NCBI RefSeq assembly: GCF_001439605.1
Contig: NZ_LMBX01000002.1
Span: 262,015-326,014 of the forward strand
Length of the DNA: 64,000 nt
From: Cytobacillus praedii
GTDB lineage: Bacteria > Bacillota > Bacilli > Bacillales > Cytobacillaceae
Reading direction: 5' to 3'
The position numbers and the translations under genes were made by a program. How positions within the stretch are numbered: the stretch's first letter is position 1; each line of letters starts with the position of its first letter. This document shows, piece after piece, positions 8,693 through 16,547 of the stretch. The notes below the pieces were generated by a model, which was not told the DNA's origin, made no database searches, and saw only the letters and a program-made list of their open reading frames with translations.

Positions 8693-9034
8693 TTATTCGG
8701 ATCTTTCGTTTCTCCATTTAATAAATTCAATTAACAGTTTATATTGCTGTATCTCTTCTTTTTCTATTCCTAATTCTTTTAGTTCTTTAAAAAAATTCAC
8801 CCATTCTTTTTCGATATAAAGATGTTTGTCAAAGTCCTTGCTTGGTTTCAATAGTGTAATTAGATCTACATTTAATACCTTTGCCATTTTTTGCATAACC
8901 TCAAGTGATGGGTTCTTATTAATATCCCTTTCTATATTACTTAAGTAAGACTTAGATATATTCGCTAGCTCTGCAAACTCTGAGAGTGTGTATCCTCTCT
9001 TTTTTCGAATCCTCGCTATATTTTTTCCGATCAT
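8693..9034 (-). CDS. sinR: SinR-type transcriptional regulator
   Basis: A 113-residue protein with the two-domain architecture of SinR. An N-terminal XRE helix-turn-helix spans about residues 4-62 (IARIRKKRGYTLSEFAELAN then ISKSYLSNIERDINKNPSL). The C-terminal dimerisation/SinI-binding hook is KEWVNFFKELKELGIEKEEI followed by LLIEFIKWR, the family W...F.eF.kWr pattern. In Bacillus it represses exopolysaccharide and matrix operons at GTTCTYT sites, and such boxes lie at several promoters of this cluster. No sinI antagonist gene is beside it, so the antirepressor is elsewhere, absent or replaced. It lies inside the locus it probably controls, as its own unit after a terminator. A palindrome TTCTAATTTTAGAA (9103-9116) upstream may be an operator. 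Confidence 0.92.
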   Translation of the reverse strand: MIGKNIARIRKKRGYTLSEFAELANISKSYLSNIERDINKNPSLEVMQKMAKVLNVDLITLLKPSKDFDKHLYIEKEWVNFFKELKELGIEKEEIQQYKLLIEFIKWRNERSE

Positions 9035-9130
9035 CTATTTACCTCTACTCTTTTTGGAGTCTACTATCCAATCACTTCAATACTTCTTCATAAAAGTTCC
9101 AGTTCTAATTTTAGAATCAGCTTATTTTTC

Positions 9131-9161
9131 AAACAAAATAAAGAAAGAGCCAAATGGCTCC
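9131..9161 (-). terminator. Terminator after the sugar-phosphate transferase
   Basis: GAGCCA-AA-TGGCTC (9147-9160) forms a tight stem-loop just after the transferase stop, and the minus strand then reads TTTCTTTATTTTG. It separates the transferase transcript from sinR. Confidence 0.75.
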
Positions 9162-9177
9162 AATCCCATTATATAAA

Positions 9178-9774
9178 TTACCCATGACTCTCTTTTCTCA
9201 TTGTTCCTTCAAAATCATGCTCATTGATATGGACGTTATCTGATCGAAGTACCCTTATTATGGTTAACAATAATATTTTTATATCTAGGAAAAGCGATTG
9301 ATTGTTCACATACCAAACATCTAGTGCAAACTTTTCTTCCCACGTTATCGAATTTCTGCCATTTACCTGGGCCCATCCAGTTATGCCTGGTCTAACTAAA
9401 TGCCTTCTTGCTTGTTCCTTTGAATATAATGGAAGATACTCCATTAATAATGGACGTGGTCCAACTAAGCTTAAGTCACCTTTTATTACATTAATTAATT
9501 GAGGCAGTTCATCAAGGCTATATTGTCTAAGAAAGGAACCAAAGGGAGTCAAGCGTATATGATCGGGCAATAATCTTCCTGTACTATCCTTTTCATTACT
9601 CATGCTCCGGAATTTATACAGAAAAAAAGGGGCTCCATTCAAGCCAGGTCGCTGTTGTTTATAAAGGATTGGAGAGCCGAGTTTCCATTTGACCAAAATG
9701 GTTATCAATAACATAAAGGGAAACAAAATGATTAATCCTATTAATGCAATCATAAAATCCATTAATCTCTTCAT
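9178..9774 (-). CDS. Polyprenyl-phosphate sugar-1-phosphate transferase (EpsL/WcaJ family)
   Basis: This 198-residue small-form priming transferase moves a sugar-1-phosphate from UDP-sugar to undecaprenyl phosphate, starting the repeat unit. It has a single N-terminal membrane hairpin (residues 6-30), then the catalytic domain: FFLYKFRSM, LRQYSLDELPQLINVIKGDL (the catalytic Asp-Glu pair), SLVGPRPLL, and RPGITGWAQVNGR. Length matches the PglC/EpsL type lacking the extra membrane domain of WcaJ. The start MKRLMDF is canonical although its ribosome site is weak (GTGTGAAGAG). Confidence 0.93.
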   Translation of the reverse strand: MKRLMDFMIALIGLIILFPFMLLITILVKWKLGSPILYKQQRPGLNGAPFFLYKFRSMSNEKDSTGRLLPDHIRLTPFGSFLRQYSLDELPQLINVIKGDLSLVGPRPLLMEYLPLYSKEQARRHLVRPGITGWAQVNGRNSITWEEKFALDVWYVNNQSLFLDIKILLLTIIRVLRSDNVHINEHDFEGTMRKESHG

Positions 9775-9994
9775 CTCTTCACACCCAACTCATCTGTATA
9801 AAGGAGGATTCCTTTTACGATAATTTTAAATTTCATTTTCTAACGTTGACTTACAGCAAGTACTGCTTAATTTCTATTAATAATTGTCTTCTGCATTTCC
9901 ACGATTATAATCATCTGATCATATTTTCTCGAAGTATTCTTGATTGAATTTACCCACTTTCAATCTCAATTCACCCTTTTTGAATCTGTTCAAC

Positions 9995-10032
9995 AAAAAA
10001 AATCCTCGCGATTCATTATGCTAGGATTTTTT
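9995..10032 (-). terminator. Terminator overlapping the end of galE
   Basis: AAAAAATCCT and AGGATTTTTT pair across a 16-base loop, and on the minus strand the right arm runs into eight Ts. The galE TAG stop lies within the left arm of the transcript hairpin. Confidence 0.7.
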
Positions 10033-11067
10033 GCCAGAAATTAATTCTGCTGCATTACTAAGATAACCATCAGGATTATTAGATTGCCATCTCCATGCAT
10101 CCTCACACATTTCTTCAATTCCCATTTCTGCCTGCCATCCTAATTCCTGCTTCGCTTTAGATGGATCTGCATAACTGATCGCTATATCACCAGGTCTTGG
10201 ATTTGTTATTTTGTAAGGTATTCTAACTCCAGTAGCTGATTCAAAAGCAGTAATTAATTCAAATACACTATTTCCTTCACCTGTGCCGATGTTATATGTC
10301 TCTACACTCGAAGTACTAAGTGTTTTTTCTAATGCTTTTAAATGGCCTTTGGCGAGATCAACAACATGGATATAGTCCCTCACACCAGTGCCATCTATAG
10401 TCGGATAACAATCCCCATAAATTTGAAGGGTTTGTAACTTTCCTGCCGCAACCTTTGTAATAAAAGGCATGAGATTATTTGGAATTCCATTTGCATCTTC
10501 ACCTATGCGCCCGCTTTTATGGGCACCAATTGGATTAAAGTAGCGTAGAATAGTTATACTCCATTCGTTATTTGATATATATAAATCTCTTAACATTTCT
10601 TCTATCATTAATTTTGTACGGCCATATGGATTGGTCGGGTTTGTTTTACAGTTTTCCCGAATTGGCAAAAATTCAGGTATACCATATACAGTAGCCGATG
10701 AACTAAAAACCATTTTATTTACGTTAAATTTCTTCATTACTTCGCATAGAATAATTGTTCCTGTTACATTGTTTTGGTAGTATTGAAGAGGTTCTTTTAC
10801 AGAGTTTCCTACTGCTTTTACCCCAGCAAAATGAATAACTGCTTCAATTCTATTTTCTAGAAATACGATTTCAATGTCAGTTTGGTGGAGTAAATTAATC
10901 TGGTAAAATAGGATTTTTTTTCCTGAAATTAATTCTATTCGTTTGACAGATTCTCTACTGCTATTTGAAAGATTATCCACTATTATAATGTCATAACCCG
11001 CCTGAATTAGTTCGACACATGTGTGACTTCCTATGTAGCCAGCACCTCCAGTTATGAGGATTGCCAC
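10021..11067 (-). CDS. galE: UDP-glucose 4-epimerase
   Basis: A 348-residue extended short-chain dehydrogenase that interconverts UDP-glucose and UDP-galactose (possibly the N-acetyl forms) to supply the polysaccharide enzymes. It shows the NAD-binding ILITGGAGYIGSHTC, FAGVKAVGNSV, SSSATVYG, NPYGRTKLMIEE (active-site YxxxK) and RYFNPIGAH of GalE. I use GTG 11065-11067, eight bases after AGGAGG; another GTG three codons upstream overlaps the ribosome site. It lies between the EpsC/CapD copy 2 gene and the priming transferase, with a terminator at its end. Confidence 0.95.
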   Translation of the reverse strand: MAILITGGAGYIGSHTCVELIQAGYDIIIVDNLSNSSRESVKRIELISGKKILFYQINLLHQTDIEIVFLENRIEAVIHFAGVKAVGNSVKEPLQYYQNNVTGTIILCEVMKKFNVNKMVFSSSATVYGIPEFLPIRENCKTNPTNPYGRTKLMIEEMLRDLYISNNEWSITILRYFNPIGAHKSGRIGEDANGIPNNLMPFITKVAAGKLQTLQIYGDCYPTIDGTGVRDYIHVVDLAKGHLKALEKTLSTSSVETYNIGTGEGNSVFELITAFESATGVRIPYKITNPRPGDIAISYADPSKAKQELGWQAEMGIEEMCEDAWRWQSNNPDGYLSNAAELISGKKS

Positions 11068-11282
11068 TATAATCACCTCCTAAAAAAATAGAATTAGTAA
11101 TCACTTATTAACAAAAATGAACTAAATAAGTTCTTTTGTAATCCAACAATCCTTTCAAAAAAATAAACTAAAACATCATTTTCATATATTTTTAAGTTCC
11201 TGATTCTGTTGCTCCTTCCACAATATATTGGATGGCTGGCTTATCAACAATCGGTTAAACGGTAATAGGACCAAGTTTTCTT

Positions 11283-13103
11283 CTAGAGTACCGCTAGCCT
11301 TCTATTACCAACGTGAGTATTGCTGAGAAAAAGCAATCTTGTTTTTAACATTTCACTATCCATTTGTGTAAATTCCTCTAATAGCTGCATAATAGATTCA
11401 ACATCTTGACCGATTGATTTTCCAATATGAATTTTTGGATACACCTGTTCCTCGTGTACCTCATCTACTTTCAATAACTCTTCAAATAATTTCTCCCCAG
11501 GCCTTACTCCTGTAAATTTAATACCAATTTCTTCAATAGATTTTCCTGAAAGCCGAATTAAGTTTTTTGCGAGATCAATTATCTTTACCGGTTCTCCCAT
11601 ATCTAAAACAAAAATTTCACCACCATTAGCCAATGCTCCTGCTTGAAGTACAAGCCGAGAAGCTTCTGGAATGGTCATAAAATATCGAACCATTTCTGGG
11701 TGGGTAACAGTAACAGGGCCTCCTTTTTGAATTTGCCTTTTAAATAATGGAATGACACTCCCTCTACTTCCAAGTACATTGCCAAATCTGACGGTCACAA
11801 ATTTTGTGTTACTTTTACTATTCATATTTTGAATAAGTATCTCCGCTAAGCGTTTAGTAGCACCCATAACACTTGTTGGATTAACAGCTTTATCTGTAGA
11901 AACCATCACAAAATTCTCAATATGATTCCAGCTTGCTGCATTTGCAACATTCAAAGTTCCTATCACATTATTCTTTACTGCCTCTTCTGGATTGCATTCC
12001 ATTAAAGGAACATGTTTATGCGCTGCTGCATGGTATACAATATGTGGACGATACTTATTCATAACAAACATCATTTTTTCGTAATCTTGGATATCTGCTA
12101 TTTCAGTACAAAATTCAATTTTTTTGTGACAATATTCCTCTTCCAAGTCCATTTTTATAGAATATATGCTATTTTCACCATGACCTAACAAAATGAGTTT
12201 TTTTGGATCAAATAATGAAACTTGCCGACATATTTCTGAACCAATTGACCCTCCAGCTCCTGTAATTAAAACGACTTTATCCTTGATAAATTCAGATACC
12301 CCATCAACATCTAATACAACAGGTTCTCTCCCTAACAAGTCTTCTTCCTGAACATCAAGAAATTGATTTATAGAAATCTTTCCAGTCATTAAATCTTCAA
12401 GCATCGGTATTGTTTGTGTTTTCCTTTTGGTTTCCACACACAATTGGAAAATTTCATTTAATTCTTTTCCCCTAAGAGATGGGATTGCAATAACAATATT
12501 TTCAATATTGTATTCCCTAACAACTCTTTCAATTTGCCTTCTTCCTCCAATTACTGGTATCCCAAGTATTTCTAGTTGATGTTTTTTAACATCATCATCA
12601 ATAAATACAATGGGTAATAATTCAGCATCCACATTTTGTAAAAGCTGCCTAACTACCATCATCCCTGCTGATCCTGCACCAACTATCAACGTTCTTTTTT
12701 TATTATGAAACTCTTTAGTTTTTCTGTTCCTTACTACCCTCCAACAAAAACGTGGACCTCCAATTAATAATATATGAAGCATCCAGGTTATCATTAGCAA
12801 ACGAATGTATGCGTCTTGAAATATAATTATCTGGATTACTCCAGTCGTTAGGACTGATAAAGTAATAATTTTAAAAATAATAATAAGTTCGCCAATGCTC
12901 GCATACTCCCAAGATTTTTTGTAAAGCTTGTAAAGATATCCAAAAAGGTGGTGAGTGATTACTAATATAAATGAACTAAATAATAATTCCTTAGTCGTGA
13001 TTTCGAGATAATTATTTGATAAAAAAATACCCAGGAAAATAGCTATAAGTACAACAAATGAATCAGATAAAAATAAAAAATAAAATCTATTTCTATAATC
13101 CAT
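11283..13103 (-). CDS. epsC: EpsC/CapD/PglF-type membrane UDP-sugar 4,6-dehydratase, copy 2
   Basis: This 606-residue paralogue of 5013-6839 has the same plan. Four N-terminal membrane helices are followed by a Rossmann domain (LIVGAGSAGMMVVRQLL) and then the catalytic SDR domain with VVLITGAGGSIGSEICRQ, AHKHVPLM, and STDKAVNPTSVMGATKR. Long stretches are nearly identical to copy 1 while the N-terminal helices differ, so it is an old duplication rather than recent. It is preceded by its own EAR-like leader and by the SinR-box promoter, making it the first gene of the cluster as transcribed. The two enzymes may dehydrate the same or related UDP-N-acetyl sugars. GGAG lies eight bases before the ATG. 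Confidence 0.92.
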   Translation of the reverse strand: MDYRNRFYFLFLSDSFVVLIAIFLGIFLSNNYLEITTKELLFSSFILVITHHLFGYLYKLYKKSWEYASIGELIIIFKIITLSVLTTGVIQIIIFQDAYIRLLMITWMLHILLIGGPRFCWRVVRNRKTKEFHNKKRTLIVGAGSAGMMVVRQLLQNVDAELLPIVFIDDDVKKHQLEILGIPVIGGRRQIERVVREYNIENIVIAIPSLRGKELNEIFQLCVETKRKTQTIPMLEDLMTGKISINQFLDVQEEDLLGREPVVLDVDGVSEFIKDKVVLITGAGGSIGSEICRQVSLFDPKKLILLGHGENSIYSIKMDLEEEYCHKKIEFCTEIADIQDYEKMMFVMNKYRPHIVYHAAAHKHVPLMECNPEEAVKNNVIGTLNVANAASWNHIENFVMVSTDKAVNPTSVMGATKRLAEILIQNMNSKSNTKFVTVRFGNVLGSRGSVIPLFKRQIQKGGPVTVTHPEMVRYFMTIPEASRLVLQAGALANGGEIFVLDMGEPVKIIDLAKNLIRLSGKSIEEIGIKFTGVRPGEKLFEELLKVDEVHEEQVYPKIHIGKSIGQDVESIMQLLEEFTQMDSEMLKTRLLFLSNTHVGNRRLAVL

Positions 13104-13183
13104 TCAAATACTCCTTTCAAATTATTAAAGTCCTTATCTATAAGGTCTTAAGTAAAAACCTCATAATTAAAAACTTTAAAAAA

Positions 13184-13288
13184 GTGGGCATCTAACCCGT
13201 CCTCACACCATACTTTTGACGACTCGCGTCTAAGGTTATTTCAACCCACAATATAGCCGAGTGCCTCCATTGATAACGGTAAAGAGAC
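13184..13288 (-). ncRNA. EAR (epsC) leader RNA element, copy 2
   Basis: The second copy of the leader element has the same ordered blocks as 6935-7040 (gggcatcta, gcgtctaagg, aacccaca, gccgag, ggtaaagagac) with diverged sequence between them. It ends about 80 bases before the start of the EpsC/CapD copy 2 gene, and lies downstream of the SinR-box promoter at 13438-13482. Blockwise conservation with variable linkers indicates a structured RNA rather than a simple DNA repeat. Confidence 0.75.
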
Positions 13289-13307
13289 ATCACCTCAAAA
13301 GCATATA

Positions 13308-13335
13308 AAAGAACGTTTCGTTCCCAATAAAGAAC
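13308..13335 (-). promoter_or_regulatory. Two further SinR-type boxes downstream of the eps promoter
   Basis: AAAGAAC occurs at 13308-13314 and 13329-13335, both minus-strand copies of GTTCTTT. They lie 100-130 bases downstream of the promoter at 13438-13466, next to the EAR-like element. They could be auxiliary operators. Confidence 0.45.
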
Positions 13336-13437
13336 GAAAATAGTAAAAAATATATTCATATACTTAAATAATTGAATGATTCGGTAAGTTCTTAATAAAG
13401 ATCAACTCAACCAAAATAATCACTTAGTTGTACGTTC

Positions 13438-13482
13438 ATTTTAGTTCATTATAAAGAACATTTCAACAGAAAAATGTTCTTT
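13438..13482 (-). promoter_or_regulatory. eps promoter with SinR operator inverted repeat
   Basis: On the minus strand TTGAAA (13461-13466), a 17-base spacer and TAAAAT (13438-13443) form a good sigma-A promoter pointing into the EAR leader and EpsC/CapD copy 2. Two SinR-type heptamers in opposite orientation (AAAGAAC 13453-13459, GTTCTTT 13476-13482) make a perfect 11-bp inverted repeat with an 8-base centre that straddles the -35. One box lies in the spacer. That geometry would block polymerase when SinR is bound. The rest of 13290-13776 holds only AT-rich DNA and the psuG terminator. Confidence 0.75.
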
Positions 13483-13713
13483 TTTAATATTTTTTCATGA
13501 ATTCCTCCCCAATTTATTAGCCCTTTTTACGGAATTATATTATATTTGTAATCCAAATATCACAAATGTTAAAACAATTTTCGTTATAAAGGACTAAAAA
13601 CATTGAATAACTCTAAATTCTCAATATTTAATCAGAATTTTTCTCTAATATAAATTTCATTATAACGAATATTCTTAATTTTAAAATTAATAAACCCGAC
13701 CATCGAACATAAA

Positions 13714-13754
13714 AAGACTAGTCTAACCTTTGCTTTGAAGATTAGACTAGCCTT
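13714..13754 (-). terminator. Terminator after psuG
   Basis: CTAGTCTAA and TTAGACTAG pair across a 15-base loop 23 bases after the psuG stop, followed on the minus strand by CTTTTTATG. Confidence 0.75.
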
Positions 13755-13776
13755 AATTTTAAAATAATCCTATTCT

Positions 13777-14688
13777 TTATTTCTGCAAACTCACAGCTAT
13801 TCTTGAACCTACCTCAGCATTATGCTTCACTAAAGCGATATTTGCAATCAAGCTCTTTCCTTCTGTTAATTCTTTTACTTTGCTTAAAAGGAATGGCGTC
13901 ACTTTCTTGCCTTCAATATTGTTTTCCTTTGCTTCCCTCAATGCAGATTCTATGACATTTGTAATAAATGCTTCGTCCAACGCATCCGCTTCTGGAATTG
14001 GATTAGCAATCACAACACCGCCATTTAACCCTAATTCCCATTTTGTACGAATCATCGCTGCTGCTTCTTCTGCAGTATCCACACGGTAATTAACATTGAA
14101 AGGACTTGTACGTGTAAAGAAAGCAGGAAGTGCATCTGTTTCAAATCCAACAACAGGCACACCATGTGTTTCTAGGTATTCTAATGTTAGTCCAAGATCG
14201 AGGATTGACTTGGCGCCTGCACAAATAACCGCTACATTTGTTTGAGCAAGCTCCTGTAGGTCAGCAGAAATATCCATTGTCGTTTCCGCTTCACGGTGAA
14301 CACCGCCGATTCCTCCTGTAACGAAAACCTCAATGCCTGCAAGCTGTGCACAAATCATTGTAGAGGCAACCGTTGTCGCTCCGTTTTTCTTATTGGCGAT
14401 TAAATAAGGCAGGTCTCTGCGGCTTGCTTTTTCGATATCTTTGCTAGTTCCTAGAAACTCAAGATCCTCATCTGAAAGACCAATTTTTATTTTTCCATTT
14501 ATAATCGCAATTGTTGCTGGTACTGCACCATTTTTACGGATAATTTCTTCTACTTCCTTTGCCGTTTCAACATTTTGCGGATAAGGCATCCCGTGTGAAA
14601 TAATGGTTGATTCTAATGCTACTATGGGTTTGTTTGCTTTCTTAGCTTCTTGTACCTCAGCAGAATATTCTAAATAATTTTCCATCAT
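13777..14688 (-). CDS. psuG: Pseudouridine-5'-phosphate glycosidase
   Basis: A 303-residue PsuG/IndA enzyme that reversibly splits pseudouridine 5'-phosphate into uracil and ribose 5-phosphate, the second step of pseudouridine breakdown. Family stretches seen are [17 protein letters not shown] near the start, [40 protein letters not shown], and NPIPEADAL. Length matches the family. It is encoded 15 bases after the kinase gene psuK on the same strand, so the pair forms a two-gene catabolic unit. A GGGAG precedes the double ATG start. It is followed by its own terminator. Confidence 0.96.
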   Translation of the reverse strand: MMENYLEYSAEVQEAKKANKPIVALESTIISHGMPYPQNVETAKEVEEIIRKNGAVPATIAIINGKIKIGLSDEDLEFLGTSKDIEKASRRDLPYLIANKKNGATTVASTMICAQLAGIEVFVTGGIGGVHREAETTMDISADLQELAQTNVAVICAGAKSILDLGLTLEYLETHGVPVVGFETDALPAFFTRTSPFNVNYRVDTAEEAAAMIRTKWELGLNGGVVIANPIPEADALDEAFITNVIESALREAKENNIEGKKVTPFLLSKVKELTEGKSLIANIALVKHNAEVGSRIAVSLQK

Positions 14689-14703
14689 GATGTGTTATCT
14701 CCC

Positions 14704-15801
14704 TTATTTAAAGAATTTTTTAAATGTTTCTTGCAGACGAATATGATTTAATGTGGGATTTACTGTTTCATGTGACTCGAGAGTCAAGATGGAACATGCG
14801 ACCCCAATCTTACAAGCATCTTCTGTGTTTAACCCTTTTAAATGAGCGAACATTATGCCCGCAACGAGTGAATCTCCTGCACCAGTAACGTCTACTACAC
14901 TAACCTTTGGCGGAAGCACAACACCCGCTTCACCCTTTTTAGTAAAATAGATTAAGCCTTTGTCACCGCGAGTAATAACGACCTTTTCTACCCCTTTTTC
15001 CATGATTTTCTCTGCAGACTTGAAAAAATCTCCCTCATCTTTTATCTTCATATCGGACAAAGCCTCAGCCTCATCTTTATTTGCAATTAGCCATGTGACG
15101 CCTTGAAGATTAGGCGGAAGCTTTTTAACCTTTGGAGAAGATACAGGTGTAATACAAAGTGGAATATTTTCCTCCTCGCATCTGCTAATCACCTGTTTCA
15201 GCACCTTATCTGGAAAATTCGTATCCATGACAACCATTGCTGATGATGCAATGTATCCCCATCTTTTTTCAATAAAATCTGTATCGATGGAGTCATAAAT
15301 TGCCATATCCGCTAAGGCAACAGCCATTTCTCCTTCATTATCCAATATAGCTGTATATGTGCCAGTCGCCGCATTCGGTGATACTTGAGAAGGGCTGATA
15401 TCAACAAATGACTTCGTATATTCAAGCAGCCATTCACCCTCATGATCCTCTCCGACAATTGTCATAAGTGCCACATCACAGCCAAGTCTTCCTAGGTTCT
15501 CGGCAATATTTCTTGCTACCCCGCCACAAGATTGGGAGCTTTCAGCAGGATTAGATGTTCCTAACTGAAGGTTACTCAGCGTTTGGATTTTTCTATCGAT
15601 ATTCGATCCCCCAATAGAGACAATATCTTTTCTCTTTGGAAGAACATAGGCTCTGCCAAGCAGTTTTCCTTCTTTTGTTAAAGAGGAAATATATCCTGCA
15701 ACAGCAGATCTTGAAAGCTGTGTTTTCTCAGCTATTTCAATTTGTGAGATAAATGGGTTCGCTTTAATAAGCTGCAGTATTAGTGATTCTTTTTCATTCA
15801 T
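14704..15801 (-). CDS. psuK: Pseudouridine kinase with N-terminal winged helix
   Basis: This PfkB-family kinase of 365 residues is predicted to phosphorylate pseudouridine for PsuG. Residues 1-55 form a winged helix-turn-helix (QIEIAEKTQLSRSAVAGYIS), and the kinase domain follows. It shows GGSNIDRKIQ (the Asp and Asn seen in pseudouridine kinases), GGVARNIAENLGRLG, and the C-terminal PfkB signature VVDVTGAGDSLVAGIMFAH with the catalytic Asp. The fused DNA-binding domain is common in Firmicute PsuK proteins and suggests self-regulation. The ribosome site is weak. Promoter and operator would lie in the 170-base gap shared with the divergent marR gene. Confidence 0.92.
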   Translation of the reverse strand: MNEKESLILQLIKANPFISQIEIAEKTQLSRSAVAGYISSLTKEGKLLGRAYVLPKRKDIVSIGGSNIDRKIQTLSNLQLGTSNPAESSQSCGGVARNIAENLGRLGCDVALMTIVGEDHEGEWLLEYTKSFVDISPSQVSPNAATGTYTAILDNEGEMAVALADMAIYDSIDTDFIEKRWGYIASSAMVVMDTNFPDKVLKQVISRCEEENIPLCITPVSSPKVKKLPPNLQGVTWLIANKDEAEALSDMKIKDEGDFFKSAEKIMEKGVEKVVITRGDKGLIYFTKKGEAGVVLPPKVSVVDVTGAGDSLVAGIMFAHLKGLNTEDACKIGVACSILTLESHETVNPTLNHIRLQETFKKFFK

Positions 15802-15912
15802 CGTAGCTCAGCCCTATCATTTTTAAACTTATGTCTATATTATAAACATATGTTTTGTTAATAAGCAATGTTTTTATTTCTTCAAACATCACAGCGTTTT
15901 CCATAAAAAAAC

Positions 15913-15956
15913 TAGACAAATTTAATGGAGAAGAATATACTTAGCTAGGTAACTAA
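15913..15956 (+). promoter_or_regulatory. marR promoter with probable MarR box
   Basis: TAGACA (15913-15918), a 17-base spacer and TATACT (15936-15941) form a sigma-A type promoter for marR. CTAGGTAACTAA (15945-15956) sits at the start of the transcript, and a similar CTAGTTAACATA (16513-16524) lies just before the transporter gene. The shared sequence suggests a MarR operator at both genes; this is inference from two sites. Confidence 0.55.
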
Positions 15957-15974
15957 TTTAAACTAGGTGATTTT

Positions 15975-16391
15975 ATGAGCGAAAATCAAAGTAAATTCTT
16001 TCATTCGATAAACCAATTCACTCGTCATTTTTCCAAGTCATTAAATGAGGCTCTCGTCCCTCTAGGCTTATATTCCGCTCAATGGACCATTATCTATCTT
16101 CTAAAAACAAGAGGACCCGCATCACAAAAGGAACTATCTCTTTATTTAGGAGTGGAAGCACCAACAATGACTCGTACTTTAGCAAGATTAGAGTTGGCAG
16201 GCTGGATTTCAAAAATAACCGGCACGGATAAACGGGAAAAAAAGATCATTCTGACTGACGCTTCCATTCAAAAATATGAAGTTTGGCTTGAAGCGGTTCG
16301 GTCATGTGAGAAAAATATATTAACAAATGTTAGTGACGAAGAAATTACCACAACAATGGATATCATTGAAAAAATGAATAGAAACCTTTGA
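15975..16391 (+). CDS. MarR-family transcriptional regulator
   Basis: A 138-residue MarR repressor with helical dimerisation ends and a central winged helix: RGPASQKELSLYLGVEAPTM then TRTLARLELAGWISKITGTD and KREKKIILT (wing). Such proteins usually repress an adjacent efflux gene and release on binding an aromatic ligand. The major-facilitator gene 157 bases downstream on the same strand is the obvious target, and both genes have related CTAG-TAAC boxes. AGGTGA lies four bases before the ATG. A hairpin separates it from the transporter, so the transporter may have its own promoter. Confidence 0.9.
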   Translation: MSENQSKFFHSINQFTRHFSKSLNEALVPLGLYSAQWTIIYLLKTRGPASQKELSLYLGVEAPTMTRTLARLELAGWISKITGTDKREKKIILTDASIQKYEVWLEAVRSCEKNILTNVSDEEITTTMDIIEKMNRNL

Positions 16392-16433
16392 ATACAAACT
16401 GTTTTGAATATGCTTAGCTCTAGTATGATCTAT

Positions 16434-16466
16434 GCAATCGGTGCCCTGCCGATTGCTTCTTTGTCT
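16434..16466 (+). terminator. Hairpin after marR
   Basis: GCAATCGG and CCGATTGC pair around TGCCCTG, followed by TTCTTTGTCTTC. It is a moderate terminator between marR and the transporter gene. Confidence 0.6.
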
Positions 16467-16547
16467 TCGTCAAACTCCAGACTTCAAGCTAACATTCACA
16501 CTCAAAAAACATCTAGTTAACATACTTACGATTTAACGGAGGTCATC

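Noticed and set aside
13453..13482. Reading the AAAGAACATTT palindrome as a terminator
   Set aside because: No gene on the plus strand precedes it, and it overlaps a good promoter in SinR-box form, so an operator is the better reading.
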